From positions 62,001 to 126,000 of the forward strand of contig CASGAM010000023.1 in assembly GCA_949299545.1 (NCBI GenBank): a DNA stretch of 64,000 nucleotides, in the 5' to 3' direction. Shown in pieces: positions 45,552 through 55,859 of the stretch (position 1 is the stretch's first letter; each line of letters opens with the position of its first letter). The position numbers and the translations under genes are program-made. The notes under the pieces were generated by a model. The model saw only the letters and a program-made list of their open reading frames with translations. It did not search any database and had not been told where the DNA came from. The stretch comes from an uncultured Prevotellaceae bacterium (GTDB taxonomy: Bacteria > Bacteroidota > Bacteroidia > Bacteroidales > Bacteroidaceae).

Positions 45552-46616
45552 CTATTTAATCATCTCTATTTCATTCAATACACTCGGAATATTTCTTTCC
45601 AATATATCAAACGGGACTTTTATTTTATCAGTCACTTCAGGAATATCTTCTTTTAAGCATATTTTTTTACATTTTGAAACATCATACAAAGGAAGAAATA
45701 AAGCATCTTCTTTAAAAGTCTCTCTGAATATAGGTATATCGCTGAGAATGATTTTCTTACAGCCACAAGCTAAAGCTTCAAATGGTGTACGCCCAAATCC
45801 CTCATCAATAGACAACAATACAAACGCATAAGCAAAATGATAAAGAGAAACAAGATATTTCCAATCAATATATTCTGTAAAAATCAGTAAATCTTTCATT
45901 TCTTCAATCAAAAACCGAAGCTCTTTATCCTTTCCCCAACCTTTACGTCCTACTAATACCAACTTTAGATGTTTCTTTTCTAAAAGAGGCTTAATAACTT
46001 TAAGAAGATATTTAAAATTCTTTCTTGGCTCTATTGTTGAAACAGATATAATATACTTTTTAGGTTCTATTCCCCATCGTCTTAAATGGTCTAACCTCGC
46101 TAAATTAGAACATCCTTTATACATCTCAGCAATATTCTCACCACAATTATATATTGGCAATTTTGTAATCTTACTTGCATCACTCTTTACCGTTTCAGAA
46201 ATGGTTATTATGGCAGTTGCTTTTTTCAATGCTCTATTCATTTTAGGAGTCAGATAATATTTTGCAGCAACATTAAGCGTACTCCTATACTTTAAATATG
46301 CCAAATCATGCAAAACAGGCACTATCTTTATATCTTTTCCATACACATTAATTGGTGGTGGAAATATCGGGAAAATTGCAACATCTGCTTTTATATTCTT
46401 TACTACCTTTGGTAATATTATGTTTTCCAGTAATAATCTTGGCGTTTTTTTAATAATAATACTTTCATGATTATTATCAATAGTATTTTCTACATGAAAA
46501 ACAGGAATAACAATATGACTACTTTTTATCAACGCCTTATATAAGTCTATGGCATAAAGTTCTACCCCCGTGGCTTTACGACCATAAATTGGGGTTAGAT
46601 CAATTAATACTTTCAT
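45552..46616 (-). CDS. Glycosyltransferase family 4 (GT-B) protein
   Basis: 354 residues. GT-B fold with an N-terminal RKATGVELYAIDLYKAL segment, C-terminal donor domain (YIISVSTIEPRKNFKYLL, LVLVGRKGWGKD) and the DEGFGRTPFEALACGCKKI motif that binds the nucleotide sugar. Sugar unknown. It overlaps the preceding gene by 17 nt and lies 21 nt before the last gene. Confidence 0.9.
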   Translation of the reverse strand: MKVLIDLTPIYGRKATGVELYAIDLYKALIKSSHIVIPVFHVENTIDNNHESIIIKKTPRLLLENIILPKVVKNIKADVAIFPIFPPPINVYGKDIKIVPVLHDLAYLKYRSTLNVAAKYYLTPKMNRALKKATAIITISETVKSDASKITKLPIYNCGENIAEMYKGCSNLARLDHLRRWGIEPKKYIISVSTIEPRKNFKYLLKVIKPLLEKKHLKLVLVGRKGWGKDKELRFLIEEMKDLLIFTEYIDWKYLVSLYHFAYAFVLLSIDEGFGRTPFEALACGCKKIILSDIPIFRETFKEDALFLPLYDVSKCKKICLKEDIPEVTDKIKVPFDILERNIPSVLNEIEMIK

Positions 46617-47784
46617 TTTTTAATGATAAATATAAAAAATTAAAAGACTTCTTTCTCCAAGAATCTATAATCTCATTTACTTCACTAAAATCTATATTTA
46701 AGACTTCTGGTATTTTAATTTTCTTACCATCATATACAATACGACCCATTAGTTTAGTTATCGTAAGAATAGATAAAACTCTAGAATTCATATTACTAAC
46801 AGGATTCACTAATGTTGTAAAAGGAATATTAAAATTAATAGAGAATGCAGTTCCATGGAAACTGTCCGTAACTACATAACGAGCTTTAAGAAATAGCCCT
46901 AACCATTCAGATGGACCAACAATAATAGGTGTCTCAGTTCCTTCTTTACTTAATATACTTCTATCACCTATTATAAAAATAATTGTTGAACATTTATAGG
47001 AATTTGAAATAGAATACGCTAATTTTTTTATTTGTCTTGAACCTGAGAGTGTATATACCAATACATAATTATCAAATAAAGGCAATTTATATACACATGT
47101 ATCTATCCAATCTTGTTTATTTAGCAATAAAGTTGGATCTAAAACGACTTCCGCATCTCTTCCACAAATGCCCTTTAACAATTCGGCGCCTTGAATTTCT
47201 CTTACTGACAAATAATCAATATTTTTTATCAAATCTTGATATTTCTTTTTCATTGAATCAGGAATTTTAGAGACCGAAATACTTGCTGCATATGATATAC
47301 GTTTGGCTTTGAATTTTTTGGCAAACTCCAAGAAAAAAACATCAAGAAAATCCGTATGCATAAAATTCCATATTTGGTCGCTACCTGCTATAAATGTATC
47401 GTACGATAAGTCCATTGTAGACCGTATTCTTTCTAATGTATAAAAACTTTCAGAGTGTTTTGTATATGCATTAAAGAAATCTACAAATTGTTTATGATAT
47501 ATTTCCTTGTATTCTTGATTGTTCCTGTCAAACCTTCTCTTTCTATATACATCTATCACTTTTTTAACTATATAAATAGGAGCTTGTACGCCATATACTT
47601 TGAATCTATTTATGATTGCTGGCAATATGGTTTCTTTACTTTTTGATAAATCTTTAAGCCGTTTTTCTAAATCTATTACTTCTGCATCATAGCCATTTTT
47701 ATTTAAAAAATATTGTAATGCAAAGGCCTGAAGTTCTTCTCCATAATTATCATCTTTAATATATGTCACAATCCCAATCCTCAT
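46600..47784 (-). CDS. Polysaccharide pyruvyl transferase family protein
   Basis: 394 residues. N-terminal IGIVTYIKDDNYGEELQAFAL and the family motif FIAGSDQIWNFM near 135. Later segments are AKRISYAASISVSKI and the C-terminal RYVVTDSFHGTAFSINFNIPF. The family adds ketal pyruvate to capsule sugars, although many members are unproven. It overlaps the FrhB-like gene by 4 nt and the GT4 gene by 17 nt, so translation is coupled. Confidence 0.9.
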   Translation of the reverse strand: MRIGIVTYIKDDNYGEELQAFALQYFLNKNGYDAEVIDLEKRLKDLSKSKETILPAIINRFKVYGVQAPIYIVKKVIDVYRKRRFDRNNQEYKEIYHKQFVDFFNAYTKHSESFYTLERIRSTMDLSYDTFIAGSDQIWNFMHTDFLDVFFLEFAKKFKAKRISYAASISVSKIPDSMKKKYQDLIKNIDYLSVREIQGAELLKGICGRDAEVVLDPTLLLNKQDWIDTCVYKLPLFDNYVLVYTLSGSRQIKKLAYSISNSYKCSTIIFIIGDRSILSKEGTETPIIVGPSEWLGLFLKARYVVTDSFHGTAFSINFNIPFTTLVNPVSNMNSRVLSILTITKLMGRIVYDGKKIKIPEVLNIDFSEVNEIIDSWRKKSFNFLYLSLKNESIN

Positions 47785-48998
47785 TTCTTGACTAATTTAT
47801 ATATTATAGTTTTATAGATATTATAAAGTCTCAACTTATATATTATATATTTAAACATTCTAATAAATTTACATTTCCAATCTTCTTTCCATGGCAAATT
47901 ACACAACCGTAAAAAATCACTCAAAGAAGTTTCCGGATTCATCATTATTTTAACTGATAGATTCCTTTCTGGTCGTCTCATCACTGGATTCTTTAAATTT
48001 GTTTGTTCCATTACAGCCTCTTCAATACTTCTCTTCTCTATATAAACATCATTAAGAAGTCTAGGAAACAACAAATTTATCATACTCTGATTATCTATTA
48101 CCAAAGAAACTCCACATGCAACATTCTTACTAAATCTTTTACCATGCCGACCAATTCCCCAGAAATCAGCTATAGTAAACGTTCCCAAACGCTGAGTATT
48201 GCAGTATTGACAACGAAAACAACTCTCTCTGAAAATTAGCCCTTCAAAAAATGCAGCCATATACGCATTCTCAACCAGCCTCAAAACAATCCGTCTTGAT
48301 TTCGCTACCTTAACTGAAGGTAAATAATCCCAACTATCAAATCTACGAAATTGAAATGTCTCAATATTCTTATCGTTAAAACGAGGGGACTTTCTTAATT
48401 TATCTAAATAGGCATTAAATATCCCCTGTGACGGTACACCATGGCAAACCAAATCTATTGTTATTAATTTATCATCATACCGTTTACCTCCCAAAAAAGA
48501 ATATAATCCGGCTATTTGGCAAGGAGTCCCAGAAAACAACACAAGTCTGCCTTCTTTTAAATAATCCTTTACTTGTTTATAACAATCACCAATTTTGCTT
48601 TGTACATATTTAGAGCCTCTCAGCAAAGGCAGACCATTTTCATCTTCAACAGCAATATGTCTTACTTGAAAACCATCATCTATTATTGCGCCAAAAACCA
48701 CCCCTCCTTTTTCTATCACATAGTCAGCAAATGCAGAAAAAGCTCCACCAGAACTGCTTACTGCCCGATCTTTATAATTTATCAGTGCATAAACTGTTTG
48801 TTCATGCAGGGAAACCTTAACAGGATTCAACACCGGACACCTTTTTATACAAAGTCCACATTCCACACATATTTCATTATTAATTACTGGCTGCAAAAAA
48901 CCTTCGTCATCAGGTTGCATTTCTATTGCCAAATGCGGACACGATTGAGCGCATGAGGCACATCCCGTACAATTCAGTTTATCTGCTAATTGTATCAT
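47781..48998 (-). CDS. FrhB-like Fe-S protein of polysaccharide loci
   Basis: 405 residues. Two N-terminal 4Fe-4S motifs (CTGCASCAQSCP, CVECGLCIKRCP), then FrhB/FdhB N and C domains (SSSGGAFSAFADYVI, VLFSGTPCQIAGLYSFLG, YCNTQRLGTFTIADFWGIGR). Related to the F420-hydrogenase beta subunit. In capsule loci it recurs next to pyruvyl-transferase-family genes, as here (4-nt overlap), which suggests a joint redox-linked sugar modification not yet defined. Confidence 0.9.
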   Translation of the reverse strand: MIQLADKLNCTGCASCAQSCPHLAIEMQPDDEGFLQPVINNEICVECGLCIKRCPVLNPVKVSLHEQTVYALINYKDRAVSSSGGAFSAFADYVIEKGGVVFGAIIDDGFQVRHIAVEDENGLPLLRGSKYVQSKIGDCYKQVKDYLKEGRLVLFSGTPCQIAGLYSFLGGKRYDDKLITIDLVCHGVPSQGIFNAYLDKLRKSPRFNDKNIETFQFRRFDSWDYLPSVKVAKSRRIVLRLVENAYMAAFFEGLIFRESCFRCQYCNTQRLGTFTIADFWGIGRHGKRFSKNVACGVSLVIDNQSMINLLFPRLLNDVYIEKRSIEEAVMEQTNLKNPVMRRPERNLSVKIMMNPETSLSDFLRLCNLPWKEDWKCKFIRMFKYIIYKLRLYNIYKTIIYKLVKK

Positions 48999-49831
48999 AT
49001 AGGTAGTTTAAAATTATATCCTTCTATTCTACCCTTTAAAATCATAAACGATTTACGAGCGTCTGACAAGTGCCCTCTAAGAGCATGAATAACTATACCA
49101 AAAAATGGTCTTGCAAATTGTCTAAGTTTATAACCGAAAGAAAATTTATGTTTACGCATTAGATATCCAGCACCTCTTGCATAACTATATGACTTCTTTA
49201 TTAATTGCTGCTTATCGTATATGGAAGACGTTGGATGATGTATAGATATTACAGGATCATAATATACTCTATAGCTATATTTCTCCATAAGCGTCAGCAA
49301 ATAATCTGTTTCTTCGCCAGCGCCTATATTATACGGCGAACCCACACCCATTATCTCATCAAAATTCAAATATGGACAGAACTTAAAAAACAACGTATAT
49401 GATATAGCAGCGCATCTTTTCTCTATACTAAGTTCCGAAGCAGATTCTGGAAATACAGATGTAGGCACCCCATCTTTATCAGTCCCCTTTCCTGTTACTC
49501 CTTGGTACTTCCCTTCACACAAATATTTCAAAACCTTATAAAGCGTTTCAGGCTCATACCAGCAATCATCATCCGGGAAACCAACATACTTACCTTTTAC
49601 ATAAGGCAAACCTATATTACGAGCATGGGATAATGAACAATGTTTATAAGGAATATAAGTAAAATCAATGTCAGGACTTAATTCAGAAAAAACTTCTTGA
49701 TTATCCTCTTGGTCTATAAAAATCAACTGTATTTTACTTAAGTCTATCCCCTCCTGTGCATTCAGAGAAACAACGAACCGGGCAAGTTCATCCTTACGAT
49801 TTTGAGATGTTTGAATAAGAGATAAATCCAT
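48995..49831 (-). CDS. Glycosyltransferase family 2 protein
   Basis: 278 residues. GT-A fold with an N-terminal nucleotide-binding part (MDLSLIQTSQNRKDELARFV), CSLSHARNIGLPYVKGKYVGF and the metal-binding FPDDDCWYEPETLY. A C-terminal HHPTSSIYDKQQ segment follows. Donor and acceptor unknown. Overlaps the FrhB-like gene by 4 nt. Confidence 0.9.
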   Translation of the reverse strand: MDLSLIQTSQNRKDELARFVVSLNAQEGIDLSKIQLIFIDQEDNQEVFSELSPDIDFTYIPYKHCSLSHARNIGLPYVKGKYVGFPDDDCWYEPETLYKVLKYLCEGKYQGVTGKGTDKDGVPTSVFPESASELSIEKRCAAISYTLFFKFCPYLNFDEIMGVGSPYNIGAGEETDYLLTLMEKYSYRVYYDPVISIHHPTSSIYDKQQLIKKSYSYARGAGYLMRKHKFSFGYKLRQFARPFFGIVIHALRGHLSDARKSFMILKGRIEGYNFKLPI

Positions 49832-49866
49832 TAAGTTTAAAAATTATTTTTCAATATTCTTATTTT

Positions 49867-51033
49867 CTATCTAGTTTTGCTCGTTGATAGAGGTTTTAAA
49901 AAGGCAAAATAACTCAAGACGAAACAACATAAAATACCATTATTTGGAATCGATAAAGAATTATTTGTTGAGCTCAGCAATAAAAAAGAAACAACAATAA
50001 ATAATTTCTCAAACACACTGCGATCTTTCAACATTAACAGCAAAAATTTAATCATAAAAATAAAAAGTGGTATCGTAAATACTATGCCAAAACGCAATAT
50101 AAACATCAACCAGTAATTTTCTATGATCAAATCATCTGTTCCTGAATTATAGTAAACAAACTCAAGTTCTTTTGAAGGAAAACCTAAAATAAAATCTTGC
50201 AATGAGTAATACTGAAATATATCAAATATTTTAATGCGCACTGCAGCACTACTTTCATCATATATCCCCATCTCAAATAATCTGTTACCCCAACCTATAA
50301 CAAACATTAAAAATAAAAGAACACACCCACCTGCCAATATATAAACACTAAAATGAAAAAACTCTGTTTTGTTCCTTCTTATTAAAAATAACCAATATAC
50401 TATGGATAGCATACCCCATAAAAGCATAGAACTTCTGGTATTAAAACACAAAATAGACAATAAGCCTAAACCAAATAAAAGAAATTTTCTTTTTAAATCT
50501 GACAATAAGATAAAACTCATCATTATTGAAACACATAAAGCATTCTGCAACGGATGACCAATAAGAGCAAAACTTCTAAAACTTTCATTTGCATCTGTTA
50601 TATCAGCAAAAAATGTTGTAGAAAGGATACGTTCCAGTATGGCAATAGAACACTCTGCTATATAAAAGTACACAAGATATTTCTTTGCAAGCAAAATATA
50701 ATATTCAGTTTTGTAGGCTTGAAAAAACTGATATACAAATATTGGACAAACAAATCCTGTAATCATCATCTTCATATCTACATTTCTACCTGTAATAAGA
50801 TTAAAAGAAGATAGAAACAATAAAAATATAAGGAAATAAAGATTTCCTTTATCACTTGCAAAATTACATTTTCGGATAAAACAAATTAGAAATATAAAAT
50901 AAACAATAGGATTTAAGCCTCTAATAAAGGAATAATTCTCATCGGGACTTATATATCCTATGGCATATAATATATTTGTGCATGATAATAATATCACAGA
51001 CACAAACATCAACTTAAATAGTTTTACTTTCAT
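49867..51033 (-). CDS. O-antigen/capsule polymerase-like membrane protein (Wzy)
   Basis: 388 residues with about ten to twelve membrane segments and a larger periplasmic loop near 260-310, including GFPSKELEFVYYNSGTDDLIIENYW. This is the topology of Wzy polymerases, which have little sequence conservation. The call rests on topology and on there being a flippase in the same operon. It should join repeat units in the periplasm. Confidence 0.82.
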   Translation of the reverse strand: MKVKLFKLMFVSVILLSCTNILYAIGYISPDENYSFIRGLNPIVYFIFLICFIRKCNFASDKGNLYFLIFLLFLSSFNLITGRNVDMKMMITGFVCPIFVYQFFQAYKTEYYILLAKKYLVYFYIAECSIAILERILSTTFFADITDANESFRSFALIGHPLQNALCVSIMMSFILLSDLKRKFLLFGLGLLSILCFNTRSSMLLWGMLSIVYWLFLIRRNKTEFFHFSVYILAGGCVLLFLMFVIGWGNRLFEMGIYDESSAAVRIKIFDIFQYYSLQDFILGFPSKELEFVYYNSGTDDLIIENYWLMFILRFGIVFTIPLFIFMIKFLLLMLKDRSVFEKLFIVVSFLLLSSTNNSLSIPNNGILCCFVLSYFAFLKPLSTSKTR

Positions 51034-51071
51034 GCACTACTACGAATAATATTTTGGCGATATTTTATTCA

Positions 51072-51839
51072 CTATTTAACGTACTGTCTTAATGTTCCAT
51101 ACTTAAAAAGGTTATAAAACCTTAACAAAATATGTGGATTGAATAGCCCCAACCGATTCCAAAATTTATTCTCTACGGTTATGAACCAAGGCTGCCATGA
51201 ACCTGCGAAATGGTGTATACAATAAGTATCTTCCTTACATTCAATTTTACCTGTTGCATAGGATTTAGGACTAAAGTAATAATAAGGGAATACCGGTATT
51301 TTATGGAAACCACACATCATTGCGTCCTCAATTCCTTTTACAGATTCCAATATAAAACCATTTTGAACAAGACAATTTCTTATAATGATCGGTAATACTT
51401 TTGTATCAAAGCTACCATCTTCTTTTATAAAGCTTTTATTATGATAATAAGACAAACAAGTATGTACCCACTCTGAATTCTTCTCTACACCAAAGGCGGC
51501 AACTTCTAATCTTTGATCCTTAGAGTTCTCAAAACATATCATCGTATCCATACTTAACAAGGCATCAAAACTCTTCAGCACCTCAACATCCATGTCTAAA
51601 TAAATACCACCATAATGATAAAGGGCATACAATCTTATATAATCGGCAGCAAAAGCGTATTTCTTATTCTCAAAAGCCTGCTTCACCCATAACGATGAGT
51701 CTTTGTTAAACCTATCAAAGTTCCAATGGATAAATTCATAATCAGGAAGGTACTTTTTCCAACTTTCCATACACTTCTGCAATGAAACTGGTATTGGATC
51801 ATCACTTAACCAACAATAATGAATTATCTTAGGTATCAT
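51072..51839 (-). CDS. Glycosyltransferase family 32 (DXD) protein
   Basis: 255 residues from ATG 51839 (MIPKIIHYCWLSDDPIP), the classic GT32 N-terminus. A TTG three codons earlier is rejected. The metal-binding motif is GGIYLDMDVEVLKSF near 85, with CIHHFAGSW at the C-terminus. Likely a retaining transferase. Sugar unknown. Confidence 0.93.
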   Translation of the reverse strand: MIPKIIHYCWLSDDPIPVSLQKCMESWKKYLPDYEFIHWNFDRFNKDSSLWVKQAFENKKYAFAADYIRLYALYHYGGIYLDMDVEVLKSFDALLSMDTMICFENSKDQRLEVAAFGVEKNSEWVHTCLSYYHNKSFIKEDGSFDTKVLPIIIRNCLVQNGFILESVKGIEDAMMCGFHKIPVFPYYYFSPKSYATGKIECKEDTYCIHHFAGSWQPWFITVENKFWNRLGLFNPHILLRFYNLFKYGTLRQYVK

Positions 51840-51883
51840 ATAGTTCAACTATTACATTATATTCCGAGCTTTTTTAACAATAA

Positions 51884-52708
51884 TTAATTATCTACATCAC
51901 AAATATTATGGTTAACGTTTTCTTCCAATGGATAAACCTTTGCATCGGGATTTTCAGCAAAGTATTTGAAAATAGCTCGTTCCAATTTATGGCTTTCAAC
52001 TTTACGATGTCCAGTAGATATAAATTTAGCAGGAATCCCTCCAATAATTGACTCTGAAGGAATGTCCGAGAAGTCCTTGCCAACAAGACTATTGCTTGCG
52101 ACAATTGTCTTGTCCGGTATCACAGCACCACCGGTTATTGTTGATGAATTACAGATCCAACAATAATTACCTATACTAATTGGTTTAGACCATTTTCTTA
52201 TATAATGTTTATTAAAATCTGCAATAAAATGAAAATTAGTATCAAATACTTGAGACCTGTGTACAATTCTAGATTGTGTACCTACGCGAATTTCAGAATA
52301 TGCTGTTATATTACAAAAACTTGTTATTTTTGTTCCGTCTCCCATATCCAATAGTCCATTTAACCCAACATTTAACTTGTTGCCCGTTCCTATCTCACAC
52401 TTACCACGAAATATCACTTTTCCCCAAATATTAAGTTGAGTGTTACCTGTGGCAAACTGAGGGCCGCCTGGTATTGTGACATTCAGTCTTACCATGCCTG
52501 TTTTGCATTTACCCACACATTCCATAGTTCCATACTGAGAAAATAACTTAGGCCTACCGTAAACAAAAACAGGAAATTTGATTGCCTGACGTAATGGAAA
52601 AAATATGAAGTTAAAATAAAACGTGTATAATGGATTAAACCAATGACACCACAACTTACGTATTATATATATTGAATACGCTTTTCTCAGTTTATTAATT
52701 ATTCTCAT
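51884..52708 (-). CDS. Left-handed beta-helix (hexapeptide) acyltransferase
   Basis: 274 residues. A charged N-terminal segment precedes imperfect hexapeptide repeats from about 90 to 235 (GKVIFRGKCEIGTGNKLNVG, ISIGNYCWICNSSTITGGAVIPDKTIVASNSLV), ending SIIGGIPAKFIS. Family members O- or N-acetylate sugars using acetyl-CoA. It overlaps the flippase gene by 14 nt. Confidence 0.88.
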   Translation of the reverse strand: MRIINKLRKAYSIYIIRKLWCHWFNPLYTFYFNFIFFPLRQAIKFPVFVYGRPKLFSQYGTMECVGKCKTGMVRLNVTIPGGPQFATGNTQLNIWGKVIFRGKCEIGTGNKLNVGLNGLLDMGDGTKITSFCNITAYSEIRVGTQSRIVHRSQVFDTNFHFIADFNKHYIRKWSKPISIGNYCWICNSSTITGGAVIPDKTIVASNSLVGKDFSDIPSESIIGGIPAKFISTGHRKVESHKLERAIFKYFAENPDAKVYPLEENVNHNICDVDN

Positions 52709-54221
52709 AATATATTTTTTTTCTTACTAATGATATTATCTGACTTCTTTCATTGATTGTCATTCCCAACAACCATATCGTCGCACCTGTAATCAGCATC
52801 GAAAAAGCTATGAACACAAACATCAGCAATAATGTGTCGGGAATCTGATTCCTGATTATAAAATTCATGACAAAAGAAACTATCACAACTACAAGAATTG
52901 GAAATACCACCTGCCTTATATATTCTATAGCAGAATAGTTTATATATGGTTTTATTATTTTCAATACCACAATCAAATAACAGAAGCGAACAACAAAAAG
53001 AATTATATATACACTAACAGGCGAACAACCATTTTTCAATGCTATATATGAGAGTGGGAAAACCAGAAGAAATACTCCACTTCCAATGGAAATATATTTT
53101 TTCAGTTTTCCTACAGCTAACGCCACTGACCATATTGGATTGTTCAATACATTTATGAGAGAATATGCAAAAATCCATAGTGTAAAAATACTTGTATACT
53201 CCGGAACCTCTTTTAGCCATAAGTTTAATATTCTATCGATGCTAAATCCTATAGGCAGACACAAAGTCCAAAGCAGGAAAAAAGAATATTTTGAACTTTT
53301 ATAAAATAGTTTCAGCAAATACTCTTTATCTCCGGCTGCATATGACTTTACGATCTGTGGACGTACAGAAACAAAAAAATTTGTAGTAAAATTATTTACG
53401 GCACTGTTTATCTGATATGAAACACCGCGCGCTGCATTCACAACAGGTCCGAAAAACATGTTTAACAGGATGTTTACGCCCGCATCATTTACTGCATAAA
53501 CGGCTGTGCCCACTGTATTCCATCCTACTATCGAAGACGTTTCTTTCAGCAAGTGTTTATTCCAAATAAAATAAACTTTACATTCAATGTATTTTCTACG
53601 GCAATAAACAAAATAAAATATCTGAACCACAACGGAAACGACAAGCATCAAGAAACCGTAAACGATTAATCTGTCAAAAGGTGAGACACTTATAGCGTAT
53701 GCCACTCCGAGACGCGCAAATCCCTCAAAGATACCAACATACGAATAGACACCCATATCTTCATGCGCTATAATCTCAGAATTAAACACTATACCTATTA
53801 ATGTAACACATAAGGAAAGCAAAGTAAACTGATAAACCCAAATGGTTGCAACCAATCTATCAGGAGGAATATTTAGTTTATTGCCTACAAACCACAAGCC
53901 TACGGTCTCTCCTACAGCAATAACAGTTGCTGCCATTATTGCATAAAGCACTAAATGCTGACAAAACACATTATTAGCTTCATGCAGATTGCTCTTACCA
54001 AGTTCCACATTTAAAAAACGCTGCGTAGCATTGGCCAGAGAACTCTGAAAAAACACAAACATTGATGCCAATCCACCAACAACATTATATATTCCATAAT
54101 CCTCTATGCCTAATTTATCAAGAACAACCCTTGATGTAAAAAGAGTTACTGCCATAAGAAACAGCATTCGTATATATAGAAATACTGTATTCTTGGCAAT
54201 TCGTTTACTTTTTAAATCCAT
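52695..54221 (-). CDS. Oligosaccharide flippase (Wzx family)
   Basis: 508 residues with about 14 membrane segments. The N-terminus RIAKNTVFLYIRMLFLMAVTLFTSRVVLDKLGIEDYGIYNVVGG is the usual polysaccharide-transport start; shown in part as TSRVVLDKLGIEDYGIYN. It moves lipid-linked repeat units across the inner membrane for the Wzy-like protein encoded downstream. 3 nt after the MptE-like gene. Confidence 0.93.
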   Translation of the reverse strand: MDLKSKRIAKNTVFLYIRMLFLMAVTLFTSRVVLDKLGIEDYGIYNVVGGLASMFVFFQSSLANATQRFLNVELGKSNLHEANNVFCQHLVLYAIMAATVIAVGETVGLWFVGNKLNIPPDRLVATIWVYQFTLLSLCVTLIGIVFNSEIIAHEDMGVYSYVGIFEGFARLGVAYAISVSPFDRLIVYGFLMLVVSVVVQIFYFVYCRRKYIECKVYFIWNKHLLKETSSIVGWNTVGTAVYAVNDAGVNILLNMFFGPVVNAARGVSYQINSAVNNFTTNFFVSVRPQIVKSYAAGDKEYLLKLFYKSSKYSFFLLWTLCLPIGFSIDRILNLWLKEVPEYTSIFTLWIFAYSLINVLNNPIWSVALAVGKLKKYISIGSGVFLLVFPLSYIALKNGCSPVSVYIILFVVRFCYLIVVLKIIKPYINYSAIEYIRQVVFPILVVVIVSFVMNFIIRNQIPDTLLLMFVFIAFSMLITGATIWLLGMTINERSQIISLVRKKIYYENN

Positions 54222-54224
54222 TTC

Positions 54225-55025
54225 TTAGAATAATGAATCGAAATCAACCCTCTCAAATGCTTCAAGATGCCCTCCACGTGTGGCGTTATATATCTTTATA
54301 CCATGTTCGTCTGCAAATTGCCTTGCATACTCATATGCAATATTCATCTCCCAAGTAGCACCTATGAGCTTCTTGTCGTTTGGATTGCTACCTGCAAAAT
54401 AAGATTCTGTCCCATGGTTCACAATAGTTCCATCTTTCTTTTTCTCCAATCCATATGAATTATCACAACCAATAATATAAAGTTCGCGAAATCCCATATA
54501 TACTGCAAGTTCAAACAAGACATAAGTCACAGTTGCTATAGTATAAACTACTTCAGCACAATTATCTGAAAATCTTGGATTATCAAGCAAAGATCTGTCA
54601 CCGTCCGTATTCATCCATACACAGTTTCCTCGTACTTTACGCGTTGTAATATAACTCTCTTTCCGGAAAAATTTCGTTTGTGCCGGTATCTTATTCATCG
54701 TTCCTAGCAAACTATACTGAAAACTTTCGTCAATGACTGAATAGAAGGTAGGTCTCCAACTTGTATGCGGAAAAATTTTATCTATTTTATTTGACGCAAA
54801 AGAAAAATCATTATTCTTATGTATTTTTTCTAAATCCTCTGCTTTTAAACTCGGACCATTACATATTATAAAACAACGTTTGCCTACATATTTATCGTGT
54901 AGTAACTGCATATTTACATCATTATATTCTTCCTTACCGGAAAGGAAATAAAGCCACAAGCTATATCGCCTGCGTATTTCCTTTGCAAATTGTTTTAATC
55001 TCAACAGCATACTCATATTTGTCAT
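54225..55025 (-). CDS. DUF115/MptE-like (Maf-related) putative glycosyltransferase
   Basis: 266 residues. Core CFIICNGPSLKAEDLEKI near 50, FASNKIDKIF, and LYIIGCDNSYG near 190 are the hallmarks of the 6-hydroxymethylpterin diphosphokinase MptE-like/DUF115 fold, shared with the Maf proteins that attach CMP-activated nonulosonic acids to flagellin. In a capsule operon beside cytidylyltransferase genes, a transferase using a CMP-sugar is the more natural role. This is inference. Confidence 0.8.
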   Translation of the reverse strand: MTNMSMLLRLKQFAKEIRRRYSLWLYFLSGKEEYNDVNMQLLHDKYVGKRCFIICNGPSLKAEDLEKIHKNNDFSFASNKIDKIFPHTSWRPTFYSVIDESFQYSLLGTMNKIPAQTKFFRKESYITTRKVRGNCVWMNTDGDRSLLDNPRFSDNCAEVVYTIATVTYVLFELAVYMGFRELYIIGCDNSYGLEKKKDGTIVNHGTESYFAGSNPNDKKLIGATWEMNIAYEYARQFADEHGIKIYNATRGGHLEAFERVDFDSLF

Positions 55026-55127
55026 TCTATATAAACAAGGCTATTTAAGCATACTGTTTCAAAAACATGTACACAAGCAGCCTTAACTTAAACATAATTA
55101 ACCTTTAATCATATAAGGATCAATTTA

Positions 55128-55794
55128 TTAAACACTTTCACCCATATCTAACCATGCCCTTGCACACGCTAAATCTAATCCATCATCTATGTCACACCCA
55201 GTACGTTTATTTACCAAAAACTTATAAGGATGTTTGCCGTGAAAGTAAGCCCATTCTATCATTTTTAACCGAGGCGCCATTAAAACCCCATCTGTTACAA
55301 AATAAAAAGTTGGTAACTGCTGACTTGGAACATGTTTTAAGCCTAATCCATAATTGATAAGTTCCTCTTCGTTTCTTATATAACGTTTAAAACTTTCAAC
55401 ACTCATCAAAGAATCACAACCTTGTTCTAATGCAGGATAATAAGCAGCAATAGCCTCACGGTAGTCTTTCGGAAAAACCAATGGAGATGTACATGTAGCC
55501 CACAAAATAGTCTCTCCATATACACTCTCGGCAATATGCCTCACGACCTCCCCAAATGTTTTTGTTTTCTCATCACAATCCTCAAGCGTTCGTTTATGAA
55601 TATCAGCACCTGCAGATTTTGCCATTGCCAGCATTATATCCGAGTCTGAAGAAACGACGATACGGGTTATCTTTTTAACCTCCTGTAATTGATGGATCTT
55701 GTTAATTAAAAAATTTGTTCTCGTTCAGAGCCACATTTTTGTTTTTAAGCCGAGTGCTGCCTGCACACGCAGGAATAATGGCTGTAATTGTTTT
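55128..55794 (-). pseudogene. Broken CMP-sugar cytidylyltransferase (NeuA-like)
   Basis: The C-terminal 168 residues (55128-55634) are a cytidylyltransferase lacking its N-terminus. The missing part lies just upstream in another frame: from 55794 it reads KTITAIIPACAGSTRLKNK, NVALNENKFF and a stop at 55702-55704. The frames meet at a run of six Ts (55713-55708). Other lesions are TAA where the ATG is expected and Cys in place of the conserved Arg of the P-A-R-x-G-S nucleotide-binding motif. Reading on in the right frame gives INKIHQLQEVKKITRIVVSSD, as expected for the family. Sequencing error could explain the T-run but not all three changes. Confidence 0.82.
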
Positions 55795-55859
55795 TTATAA
55801 CTTTTATAATAACACTATTAATTATCACAGCCATTATCGTTTAACTTTTTAACTTATTG

